64,000 bases of DNA from JABFRZ01 sp964631945. GTDB taxonomy: Bacteria > Planctomycetota > UBA1135 > GCA-002686595. Every line of letters begins with the position of its first letter. Positions within the stretch are counted from its first letter, which is position 1. A program made the translations under genes and the position numbers. The notes below the pieces were generated by a model that saw nothing but the letters and a program-made list of their open reading frames with translations, had not been told where the DNA came from and made no database searches. The DNA is taken from contig CAZWAY010000017.1 in NCBI GenBank assembly GCA_964631945.1, positions 23,539 through 87,538 of the forward strand, written 5' to 3'. This document shows, piece by piece, positions 1 through 8,094 of the stretch.

Positions 1-1632
1 GGGCTGGGTGGCGATCTCGCCCGCGAAGACCTCGCCGGTCGCGCCGTCGAGGCTGAGGGACTCGCCCTCGCGCAGCGTCCGGCCGGCCACCGTCAGGCTG
101 CGGCGCTTGTAGTCGATCGCCAGTTCGCCGGCCCCGGCCACGCAGACCTTGCCCATCTGGCGCGCGACCAGCGCGGCATGGCTGGTCATGCCGCCGCGCG
201 CGGTGAGGATGCCGGTCGCGGCCTGCATGCCGCGGATGTCCTCGGGCGAGGTCTCGATGCGCACGAGCACCACGCGCGCCGAGCGCGCGCGCTCCTCGGC
301 GCGCTCGGCCTGGAACACGATCTCGCCCGAGGCCGCGCCCGGACCGGCGTTGAGCGCGCGCGTGAGCAGGCGCCCGTCGCGGCGCGCGCGCTTGACCTCG
401 GCCGGCGCGAAGATCGGCTGCAGGAGCTGGTTCAGGGCCTCGGGGTCGACGCGCAGCAGGGCCTCCTCGCGCGTGATGCGGCGCTCGCGCACGAGGTCCG
501 TGGCGATGCGCACGGCCGCGAAGCCGGTGCGCTTGCCGTTGCGGCACTGCAGCATCCACAGGCGCCCGTCCTCGATCGTGAACTCGAGGTCCTGCATGTC
601 GCGGAAGTGGCGCTCGAGCAGGGCCTGGATGCGCTGCAGTTCCTTCCAGGCGCGCGGCGCGGCGGCCTGCAGGCGCTCGATCGGCTCGGGCGTGCGGATG
701 CCCGCCACCACGTCCTCGCCCTGGGCGTTCATCAGGAACTCGCCGTAGAAGCGCTTCTCGCCCGTGGCCGGGTCGCGCGTGAAGGCCACGCCCGTGCCCG
801 AACGCGGGCCCAGGTTCCCGAACACCATCGCCACCACGCTGACGGCCGTGCCCCAGCTCGAAGGGATCGCGTTCAGCTGCCGGTAGGCCACGGCGCGCGC
901 GTTGTCCCAGGAGCCGAAGACCGCGCCGATCGCACCCCACAGCTGCTCGCGCGGGTCCTCGGGGAAGTCCCGGCCGGTGTGCTCGCGCACGAGGCGCTTG
1001 AAGGTCGCGACCAACCCGCGCCAGTCCTCGGCCGTGAGCTCGGGGTCGTTGGTCACGCCGCGGCGCTGCTTGAGGGCCTCGAGCGCGGACTGGAACGGAT
1101 CGAAGTCGTCCTCGGCGGCGCCCTCGATGCCGAGCACGACGTCGCCGTACATCTGCACGAAACGCCGATAGGCGTCCCAGGCGAAGCGTTCGTCCCCCGA
1201 GCGCGCGGCCAGGCCCTGCACGGTGGTGTCGTTCAGGCCCAGGTTCAGGACCGTGTCCATCATGCCCGGCATCGAGACGCGCGCGCCCGAACGCACCGAA
1301 ACGAGCAGCGGGTCGTGCGCAGCGCCGAAGCGCTTGCCGGTCTCACGCTCGACGCGCGCCAGGGACGCCTCCAGGCTGCGCTCGAGTCCGCGCGGGTAAC
1401 GCCGCTCATGGGTGGTGAAGTGCGCGCAGACCTCGGTCGAGAGCGTGAAACCGGGCGGCACCGGCAGCCCCAGGCGGCACATCTCGGCCAGGTTCGCGCC
1501 CTTGCCGCCCAGCAGGTCGCGGTCGCCGGCGCCGCCCTCGGCGCCCAGCGGACCGAAGGAGTAGACGAGCTTCTTCGGGGCGCGCGCACGCCGCGCGGCC
1601 GGCTTCTTGGTGGGGCGTCGGGCGGAGGGCAT
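1..1632 (-). CDS. ppdK: Pyruvate, phosphate dikinase (N-terminal 544 residues; runs off the window)
   Basis: Interconverts pyruvate + ATP + Pi and phosphoenolpyruvate + AMP + PPi in central carbon metabolism. The reading frame opens at ATG 1632 after a basic, alanine-rich start and is uninterrupted to base 1. Visible family features are the N-terminal nucleotide-binding segment (GGKGANLAEM, then VSVRSGARVSMPGMMDTVLNLG), a middle segment with QDLEFTIEDGRLWMLQCRNGKRT, and the phosphohistidine motif GILTARGGMTSHAALVARQ, read from about base 225 down to 160. This is the classic PPDK swivelling domain with its catalytic His. The family is about 870-900 residues, so roughly 350 C-terminal residues (the PEP/pyruvate barrel) lie outside. 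The next gene downstream is out of view; the lipoprotein at 1646-2248 lies 13 bp upstream on the same strand. Identity is secure. Confidence 0.96.
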   Translation of the reverse strand, partial: MPSARRPTKKPAARRARAPKKLVYSFGPLGAEGGAGDRDLLGGKGANLAEMCRLGLPVPPGFTLSTEVCAHFTTHERRYPRGLERSLEASLARVERETGKRFGAAHDPLLVSVRSGARVSMPGMMDTVLNLGLNDTTVQGLAARSGDERFAWDAYRRFVQMYGDVVLGIEGAAEDDFDPFQSALEALKQRRGVTNDPELTAEDWRGLVATFKRLVREHTGRDFPEDPREQLWGAIGAVFGSWDNARAVAYRQLNAIPSSWGTAVSVVAMVFGNLGPRSGTGVAFTRDPATGEKRFYGEFLMNAQGEDVVAGIRTPEPIERLQAAAPRAWKELQRIQALLERHFRDMQDLEFTIEDGRLWMLQCRNGKRTGFAAVRIATDLVRERRITREEALLRVDPEALNQLLQPIFAPAEVKRARRDGRLLTRALNAGPGAASGEIVFQAERAEERARSARVVLVRIETSPEDIRGMQAATGILTARGGMTSHAALVARQMGKVCVAGAGELAIDYKRRSLTVAGRTLREGESLSLDGATGEVFAGEIATQP

Positions 1633-1645
1633 CGTCGGGGGGTTC

Positions 1646-2248
1646 TCAGGGATCTCCCGCGCGCTGCGGGAAGCCATCGATCTTCCACTCGCGGCCGGCG
1701 CGCAGCTCGCCGATCTCGAGCGCGCCGAGGCCGGCCGGCAGCGGCACGCTGACGACCAGCGCGCCGCCGCGCTCGCGCGCCAGGGCGCGCCAGTCGGCCA
1801 GGTCGTCGTCCACGCGCTTGTCGCCGATCCACAGCTCGTAGAAGTCCTCGCGCACGAACTCGAGCGCGAAGGTCTCGTCGTGGAACCAGGTGTCCACCTT
1901 GGCCACCATGCGCACGCGCCCCGGCTCGAGCTCCTCGACGCGCTCGACCTGCGCGCGCGCCACCAGCTTCAGCCAGGGGCGGGTGTGGAAGAGCTCGCGC
2001 CGGAACTCCAGGTAGAAGAGCTGGCTGAAGGCCCCCCCCTCGCGCGCCGCCCGCTGCTTGAAGCCGGTGCCGAGGCAGCGATACTCGAGGTCCGGCAGAC
2101 CCGCGCGCAGGCCCGTCTGGAAGGTGCGAAAGGTCTGCTCGGGGCTGCGGAAGCCGACCGCCAGCCAGTCCTCCGCCTTGGGCGCGCTCAGGCATCCTGC
2201 GGCCAGCGCCCACACGAGGACCGAGGACGCGTACAGGGGGGCGCGCAT
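1646..2248 (-). CDS. Small lipoprotein of unknown function
   Basis: 200 residues starting at ATG 2248. Residues 1-19 form a short signal peptide ending in a lipobox (LAAGC, Cys about 19), so the mature protein should be lipid-anchored. The rest is a mixed alpha/beta globular region with many charged residues (FRSPEQTF near the start, VDTWFHDETFALEFVREDFYELWIG in the middle) and no motif I recognise. It lies 13 bp upstream of ppdK on the same strand and may be cotranscribed with it. Its start is 78 bp from the divergent DUF1573 gene, so the two probably share a promoter region. I cannot assign a function. Confidence 0.8.
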   Translation of the reverse strand: MRAPLYASSVLVWALAAGCLSAPKAEDWLAVGFRSPEQTFRTFQTGLRAGLPDLEYRCLGTGFKQRAAREGGAFSQLFYLEFRRELFHTRPWLKLVARAQVERVEELEPGRVRMVAKVDTWFHDETFALEFVREDFYELWIGDKRVDDDLADWRALARERGGALVVSVPLPAGLGALEIGELRAGREWKIDGFPQRAGDP

Positions 2249-2326
2249 GTACCGGGAGAGCCAGGGAGGGCGGTGCGTGCTGGCCGAGACCCCTGCGGAA
2301 CTGCACGGAACCGTCGGCGCCGCGAC

Positions 2327-3553
2327 ATGCTACCAATGAAGACGATGGCGCCGCTGTCTCTTCCCGGACCGCCCGTGCTGCTCTCCCCCCTCATGCTGGT
2401 CGCCCTCGCCTTGGCCGTTCCCGGCTGCGAGCCGGCCCGGGGTGTTCCGGGCGCGGGGCCGCTGGCGGTCGAGCAGGCGCGGGTGGACTTCGGAACGGTC
2501 TTCGAGGGCGCGATCCTGGAGCACGAGTGGGAGCTCGACGTGCGCGCGCCCGTGGCCATCCACGCGGCCAAGACCGACTGCGGCTGCACCCTGGCCCAGC
2601 TCGAACGCGTGCGCGGCTCCGGACGCGAAGCCTACGAGCTCGACCAGCCCCTGCAGCCCGGCGAGCGGCTGATGGTGCGGGTGCGCTACGACACGCGCGG
2701 ACGGCGCGGGCCGGCGGCGCGGGCGGTGACCCTCGGCGCGGTACCTCCCGGCGCGGGGAACGCGAACGGTGCGACAGCGAGTTCCCTGGCCCCGGCCACC
2801 GGTGAGGGCGAGCCGTTCGTGCTCACCTTGGCGGCCGACGTGCACCCGTGGTTGCGGATCGACCCGGAGGATTTCGAGTTCGCGCGGCTGCGCGAGGGCC
2901 AGGGGGCCGAGCGCGCCTTCGAGGTGCGCGCGCAGTCCGGCGAGCCCTTCGCTCTGACGGCCAGCGGGCGCGCCCTGCCGCCGTGGGTGACGATCGAGCT
3001 CGCGGCGCGCGAGCCCGATGCCGCCGGACGCGCGCGCCTCTGGCAGGGACGGGTGCGACTCGGCAGCGATGCGCCGCTGGGGACCTTCAGCTACCCGATC
3101 GAGCTCGTGAGCGACGTGTCCATCCCCCGTCCGGCCGGCGAAGCCGAGGGCAAGGCGCGCAGCTATTCGATCTCGCCCTCCTGGACCCTGCAGGTGATGG
3201 GCGCGGTAGCGCTCTCCTCCCCGACGCTCGAGTTCGGACTGGTGGGCGCGCGCGAGACCGTCGCGCGCAGCGTGCGCCTCGAGAGCCTGGAGCCCGACTT
3301 CGTGCCCGACGCCGTCCAGGCCCGGCTGCAGCCCTTGCACCCCGACGAGCCGTTCCTGCTGGCCCACACGGCCCAGGTCCGCACGCGACTCGTGGGCCGG
3401 ATGTGCGAGATCGAACTGACCCTGGCGGGCCTCGACCCGGCCCTCGAGGGCTCCTTCCTGGCCCGGCTCGTGATCGAGACCGGTCATCCCGACGTGCCCC
3501 GCCTCGAGGCCCTGGTGCGCGGGGTCCGAGCCCCCGACGGCACCGCGCGCTGA
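2327..3553 (+). CDS. DUF1573-family lipoprotein
   Basis: 408 residues from ATG 2327 (ATGs at 2336 and 2345 are possible alternatives). A hydrophobic signal segment at residues 17-33 ends in a lipobox-like AVPGC with Cys 34. The DUF1573 domain follows: VDFGTVFEGAILEHEWEL, then the hallmark KTDCGCTLAQ (Cys 85 and Cys 87). A second beta-sandwich repeat begins near LEFGLVGARETVARSVRL. DUF1573 proteins are exported Ig-like (ASPM/SPD-2/Hydin-type) beta-sandwich proteins, common in planctomycetes and Bacteroidetes, with unknown molecular role. It precedes a second DUF1573 lipoprotein, so this is a tandem paralogous pair. The family assignment is firm; the function is not known. Confidence 0.88.
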   Translation: MLPMKTMAPLSLPGPPVLLSPLMLVALALAVPGCEPARGVPGAGPLAVEQARVDFGTVFEGAILEHEWELDVRAPVAIHAAKTDCGCTLAQLERVRGSGREAYELDQPLQPGERLMVRVRYDTRGRRGPAARAVTLGAVPPGAGNANGATASSLAPATGEGEPFVLTLAADVHPWLRIDPEDFEFARLREGQGAERAFEVRAQSGEPFALTASGRALPPWVTIELAAREPDAAGRARLWQGRVRLGSDAPLGTFSYPIELVSDVSIPRPAGEAEGKARSYSISPSWTLQVMGAVALSSPTLEFGLVGARETVARSVRLESLEPDFVPDAVQARLQPLHPDEPFLLAHTAQVRTRLVGRMCEIELTLAGLDPALEGSFLARLVIETGHPDVPRLEALVRGVRAPDGTAR

Positions 3554-3707
3554 CCAGGAGCTCCGCGTTGGAAACCCCGCTACCTCGTTCCGGTCGGAGT
3601 CGAGTCCACGCGTGCCGCGCGCGCGGGTGGCCCACTTCCGGCACCTCGTCTACACTTACCGGCCTTCCTGGCGCCCAGCGGGCGCCCGTTCGACGATCGA
3701 TCCACCC

Positions 3708-5234
3708 ATGAAGAAGTCCTCCTTCCTCCTCCGTTCCCTGCGCGTTTCTCCGGCGAGCCTGCTCGCGCTCGGGCTCACGACCATGGCCCTGGCCGCGTGC
3801 TCCCCCGAGGGCCAGCCGGCGGCGGGCGCCGCATCCGCCGCGTCCACGCCGCCCGCCCAGCCGGCCGCCCAGCCCGCCGCCAAGGCCGCGCCGAAGGCGG
3901 GCGCGGGCACCGTGGCCGAGGAAGCCCCCGCCGCCAAGCTGAATCCCTCCCAGGATCCGGCCAACATGCGCGGTGGCAAGCGCTACGAGGGCGGCATCGA
4001 GACGCTCGACTCGAACTACGACCTGAGCAAGGTGAACCCTGGCGCCAGCGGGGCCCACGACGAGCACGACGGCCACGACCACGATGCGGTCCCGGCCGAC
4101 GGGAGCGCGCTCCTGCCCGGGGCCCAGGCCCAGATGTATGCCGGGCGCTTCGAGCTGACCGACGGCGCACCGCAGGTGAAGGACTTCGGCAAGCTGCGCC
4201 AGGGCGACACGGCCTCCTACGCCTTCCCGTTCGTCTCGAACGGCAAGGACGCGCTGATCATCACCGGCATCAAGCCGAGCTGCGGCTGCACCAAGGCCGA
4301 CGTCGTGGTGCTGGCCGAGGACGGGGCTCGCCGGCCCTACACCAAGGGCGACCCGATCCCGGTCGGGACCAAGTTCGAGCTCGAGACCGAGATCAACACC
4401 GACGGTCGGCAGGGCCCGTTCAACTCGCAGGTCTCGCTGTACGCCAACGATTCGCGCGGGGCCTTCCTCGTGCGCCTCACGGCCGAGGTCGAGCCGGTCC
4501 TCACGATCCTGCCCAGCCCGACCGTGTTCTTCGGGCGGATCACCACCAAGGACCGGGTCGAGCAGAGCGTGACGATCAGCTCGACGCGCGGCGAGGCCTT
4601 CCTGCTCGAGCTCGGCCAGGAGGAGGTGCAGGAGCCCGTATCGGTCACCTTCACGGCCAAGAACCCGGACGACCAGGGCAAGTCGAACGAGTGGGAGGTC
4701 AAGGTGGCGCTGGGGCCCAGTCCCGCGCCGGGGATGCGGCACTACCCGATCAACTTCAAGTCCGACCTCGTCATCGAGCACCCCAAGTACCCCTCCGCGG
4801 ACGGCGCGCCCCAGTACCACGGGTTCATGCTGAACCTGCAGGCCCAGGTGCTCGGCATGGTCAGCGCCGAGCCGCCCTTCCTGACCTTCGGCATGGTCAA
4901 GCCGGGCGAGTCGATCGAGCGTGCGGTGCGGCTCGAGTGCCACGACGACTTCAAGCTCAGCGCCGACATGCCCGTGGTGGTCGAGGGCCTGCAGGCCCAG
5001 GAACTGCCCTGGGGCGACCGCTTCAAGGTCACGATCACGCCGCTCGAGGACGGCAAGGCGGCCGACGTGAAGGTGCTCCTGACCGGCCTGCCCGAGGACG
5101 TGAACGGCTCGATCGGGGGCCAGATCCGCCTGATGGTCGGCCACCCCAACATGGAGGAGGTCGCGCTGCGCTTCTCCGCCGTGTGCCGTCCGGGCCTGCC
5201 GCCGGTCGCGCCCGAGGGCGGCCAGCAGAAGTAG
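3708..5234 (+). CDS. DUF1573-family lipoprotein with His-rich linker
   Basis: 508 residues from ATG 3708. Residues 1-31 are a signal peptide with lipobox ALAAC (Cys 31). A low-complexity Ala/Pro/Gln/Lys linker (about 32-75) leads to a short His/Asp-rich stretch, HDEHDGHDHD (residues 117-126), a plausible metal-binding tail. The DUF1573 domain follows: FGKLRQGDTASYAFPFVSNG, then IKPSCGCTKADVV with Cys 192 and Cys 194. A second Ig-like repeat starts near LTFGMVKPGESIERAVRL. The arrangement parallels the preceding gene, from which it is separated by about 150 bp, so the two look like diverged duplicates. The metal-binding idea is inference only. Confidence 0.88.
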   Translation: MKKSSFLLRSLRVSPASLLALGLTTMALAACSPEGQPAAGAASAASTPPAQPAAQPAAKAAPKAGAGTVAEEAPAAKLNPSQDPANMRGGKRYEGGIETLDSNYDLSKVNPGASGAHDEHDGHDHDAVPADGSALLPGAQAQMYAGRFELTDGAPQVKDFGKLRQGDTASYAFPFVSNGKDALIITGIKPSCGCTKADVVVLAEDGARRPYTKGDPIPVGTKFELETEINTDGRQGPFNSQVSLYANDSRGAFLVRLTAEVEPVLTILPSPTVFFGRITTKDRVEQSVTISSTRGEAFLLELGQEEVQEPVSVTFTAKNPDDQGKSNEWEVKVALGPSPAPGMRHYPINFKSDLVIEHPKYPSADGAPQYHGFMLNLQAQVLGMVSAEPPFLTFGMVKPGESIERAVRLECHDDFKLSADMPVVVEGLQAQELPWGDRFKVTITPLEDGKAADVKVLLTGLPEDVNGSIGGQIRLMVGHPNMEEVALRFSAVCRPGLPPVAPEGGQQK

Positions 5235-5323
5235 GCGCGCGGGCCGAGCGCGGACATCCGGGCCGGGAACGGTAACCTGGCCCGGGTGAGTCGCCTATCC
5301 ATGCGCGCCCCCTGCTCGGGCCC

Positions 5324-6982
5324 GTGCCGTCCGTGACCCGTTCCCTCGGCGAGATGCTGGCCGCGGCGGGCCTCGTCTCCGAGGCCCAGCTGCGGGAAGG
5401 CCGCGCGCACCAGCGCAACCGCGGCATCCGCATCGGCGAGGCGCTGGTGCAGCTCGGCCACCTCGACGAGGTGGCCGTGTCGCGCATGGTGGCCAAGCAG
5501 AACGGGCTGCCCTTCGTGGACCTCGCCAAGGGCACGATCCCACCCGCCGTGCTGGAGCGCGTTCCGGCCGAGCTCGCGCTCGAGCAGGGCCTGCTGCCGG
5601 TCAAGGACAAGGACGGCGGCCTGATCGTGGCGGTGGACGATCAGCTGAAGCGCATCGTGGCCGACCAGCTCTCGTTCCTGCTCGGGTGCGAGGTGGTGGT
5701 GGCCCTGGCCGCGCCGGGCGCGCTGAAGGAAGCGCTGCGCAGGTACTACGGCGCGAAGAGCGCGGACGGACTCGCGCGCGCGCTGTCGAGCGGCGAGGAC
5801 GAGGCCAGCTCCGACGCGCCGATCGTGCGCCTGGCCACGCGCCTGTTCAAGGAGGCCCTGGAGCAGCGCGCCTCGGACATCCACATCGAGCCCAAGGGCT
5901 CGGTGCTGCGCATCCGCTTCCGCGTGGACGGCGTGCTGCGCACCGTCGCCGAGCACCCGCCGCACCTGGCCGCGCCCCTGATCAGCCGGCTCAAGATCAT
6001 GGGCAGCATGGACATCGCCGAGAAGCGCAAGCCCCAGGACGGACGCCTCGAGATCCAGGTGGACGGGCGCGAGGTGGACGTGCGCGCCTCGATCCTGCCC
6101 ACCAACAACGGCGAGAGCCTGGTGATGCGCCTGCTCGACCGCAGCGCCAACCTGATCGGGCTGCGCGAGCTCGGGTTCGAGGAGGACGACTACGCGCACT
6201 TCAAGCGCCTGATCCAGCGGCCCCACGGGATCGTGCTGGTCACCGGCCCGACGGGCTCGGGCAAGACCACCACGCTGTACGGCGCGCTGGCCGAGCTCAA
6301 CCGCCCCGACGTCAAGATCCTCACCGCCGAGGACCCGGTCGAGTACCACATCCCGGGCATCAACCAGGTGCAGGTGAACCCCAAGATCGGGCTCACCTTC
6401 GCGCGCATCCTCAAGGCCATGCTGCGCTGCGCGCCCAACGTGATCCTGGTGGGCGAGATCCGCGACATCGAGACGGCCGAGGTCGCGATCCAGGCCGCGC
6501 TCACGGGCCACCTGGTGTTCTCGACCTTGCACACCAACGACGCGCCCAGCGCCGTCACGCGCCTGCTCGACATGGGCGTGGCGCCGTTCCTGGTGTCGAG
6601 CGCGGTGCAGGGCGTGGCGGCCCAGCGCCTGGTGCGGCGCCTGTGCAAGGAGTGCAAGGAGAGCTACCTCCCCGAGCCGGCCGAGCTGCGCGTGCTCGGG
6701 CTCCAGCCGGAGCTCCTGGCGGGCAAGAGCTTCGCGCGCGGCCGCGGCTGCCGCGCCTGCGAGGGCACGGGCTACCGCGGACGACTGGGGCTGTTCGAGC
6801 TGTTCGAGCTGGACAGCGACCTGCGCGACGCGATCTTCCGCGGCGAGCCGCTCGAGCGCATCCGCGCCTCGGCCCTGGCCTCGGGGCACCTGCGACCGCT
6901 GCTGATCTCGGGCGCGAGCAAGGTGCTGGCCGGACAGACGACCGTGACCGAAGTGCTGCGCGTGACGCGCCTGGCGCAATGA
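5324..6982 (+). CDS. Type II secretion/type IV pilus assembly ATPase (GspE/PilB family), copy 1
   Basis: 552 residues from a GTG at 5324 (GTG 5333 is an alternative). Cytoplasmic hexameric ATPase that would power pilus or pseudopilus extension. An N-terminal MshEN-type domain (about 1-145; ISO-like GEMLAAAGLVSEAQL and LGHLDEVAVSRMVAKQNGLPFVDL) precedes the RecA-like ATPase domain. Walker A is GPTGSGKTT at 308-316. An Asp box (TAEDPVEYHIPGINQVQV), a Walker B-like VILVGEIRD and a His box (TGHLVFSTLHTNDA) follow. The four-Cys zinc motif typical of GspE/PilB is intact (Cys 441, 444, 476, 479). It is followed by pilT, a second GspE/PilB gene and pilC. The sequence does not show which of the two PilB-like proteins serves pili and which a T2SS-like system. 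Confidence 0.93.
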   Translation: MPSVTRSLGEMLAAAGLVSEAQLREGRAHQRNRGIRIGEALVQLGHLDEVAVSRMVAKQNGLPFVDLAKGTIPPAVLERVPAELALEQGLLPVKDKDGGLIVAVDDQLKRIVADQLSFLLGCEVVVALAAPGALKEALRRYYGAKSADGLARALSSGEDEASSDAPIVRLATRLFKEALEQRASDIHIEPKGSVLRIRFRVDGVLRTVAEHPPHLAAPLISRLKIMGSMDIAEKRKPQDGRLEIQVDGREVDVRASILPTNNGESLVMRLLDRSANLIGLRELGFEEDDYAHFKRLIQRPHGIVLVTGPTGSGKTTTLYGALAELNRPDVKILTAEDPVEYHIPGINQVQVNPKIGLTFARILKAMLRCAPNVILVGEIRDIETAEVAIQAALTGHLVFSTLHTNDAPSAVTRLLDMGVAPFLVSSAVQGVAAQRLVRRLCKECKESYLPEPAELRVLGLQPELLAGKSFARGRGCRACEGTGYRGRLGLFELFELDSDLRDAIFRGEPLERIRASALASGHLRPLLISGASKVLAGQTTVTEVLRVTRLAQ

Positions 6983-7010
6983 ACTCCTCCTCCCAGAAAG
7001 GGCCCGCCGC

Positions 7011-8069
7011 TTGCGTGTCGCCGATCTCCTGAACCTGGCCGTGCAGCGCAAGGCCTCCGACCTGCACCTGAACCCCGGACGGCCGCCGGTGCTGCGCATC
7101 GACGGCAACCTGCTGTCGCTCGAGGGGCCGGCCCTCGACGACGCCACGGTCGAGGGCCTGTGCCGCGAGTTCACCGACGAGCGTCACTGGCAGGAGGTCG
7201 AGCAGCGCGGCACGACCGACTTCGGCCTGGCGCACGCGTCCGGCAACCGCTTCCGCGTCAGCGTGCTGCGCCAGCGCGGGCGGCACTCGGCCGTGCTGCG
7301 CCAGATCCCCTCACGCCTCCTGTCCTTCGAGGAGATCGGGCTGCCGCCGGCCTGCGTCGAGCTCCTGCGGCGCCCGCGTGGGCTGGTGCTGGTGACGGGC
7401 CCGACCGGCTCGGGCAAGACCACCACGCTGGCGGCCATGATCGACTGGATCAACACCCACCAGGATCGCCACATCATCACGATCGAGGACCCGATCGAGT
7501 ACTACCACGCCCACAAGAAGGGCCTGGTGACGCAGCGCGAGGTCGGGGCCGACGTGCCCGATTTCCCCGAGGCCATCCGGCGCGCGCTGCGCCAGGACCC
7601 GGACGTGATCCTCCTGGGCGAGATGCGCGACCTCGAGACCATCTCGGCCGCCATCACCGCGGCCGAGACCGGGCACCTCGTGTTCGGGACCCTGCACACG
7701 ACCGGCAGCGCGCGCACGGTCGACCGCATGATCGACGCCTTCCCCGCGCACCAGCAGGAGCAGATCCGCGCGCAGCTCTCGGTCTCGGTCGTGGCCGTGC
7801 TCTCGCAGGTGCTGCTGGCGAGGAAGGGCGGCAAGGGGCGGGTGGCGGCCTTCGAGGTGATGCTGATGAACCCCGCCATCGGCAACCTGATCCGCAAGAA
7901 CGAGACCCACAAGATCCAGTCGACCATCCAGACCTCGCGCCGCATGGGCATGGTCACGCTGGACGACCATCTCTTGGAGCTGGTCCAGAAGGGCGTGGTC
8001 GAGCGCCAGGACGCGCTCGACGCGGCCCAGGAGCCCAAGGACCTCGAGCTACGCCTGGGGGGCGCGTAG
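7011..8069 (+). CDS. pilT: Twitching motility/pilus retraction ATPase PilT
   Basis: 352 residues; the start is a TTG at 7011, because the nearby ATG at 6979 is out of frame. PilT hydrolyses ATP to depolymerise type IV pili. Visible features: N-terminal PAS-like region (KASDLHLNPGRPPVLRIDG), Walker A GPTGSGKTT at 130-138, Asp box (ITIEDPIEYYHAHKKGLVTQREVG), Walker B VILLGEMRD, His box (TGHLVFGTLHTTGSARTVDRMIDAFP) and the PilT-typical C-terminus (AFEVMLMNPAIGNLIRKNETHKIQS). It lacks the four-Cys motif of the flanking PilB-like proteins, as expected for PilT. It lies between two PilB-type genes on the same strand with small gaps, probably in one transcript. The identification is robust. Confidence 0.95.
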   Translation: MRVADLLNLAVQRKASDLHLNPGRPPVLRIDGNLLSLEGPALDDATVEGLCREFTDERHWQEVEQRGTTDFGLAHASGNRFRVSVLRQRGRHSAVLRQIPSRLLSFEEIGLPPACVELLRRPRGLVLVTGPTGSGKTTTLAAMIDWINTHQDRHIITIEDPIEYYHAHKKGLVTQREVGADVPDFPEAIRRALRQDPDVILLGEMRDLETISAAITAAETGHLVFGTLHTTGSARTVDRMIDAFPAHQQEQIRAQLSVSVVAVLSQVLLARKGGKGRVAAFEVMLMNPAIGNLIRKNETHKIQSTIQTSRRMGMVTLDDHLLELVQKGVVERQDALDAAQEPKDLELRLGGA

Positions 8070-8094
8070 CCATGGTGGACGGGAGCCGCGCGTC

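Noticed and set aside
6979..7011. ATG 6979 as the pilT start
   Set aside because: It is in another frame. The conserved PilT N-terminus needs the TTG at 7011.
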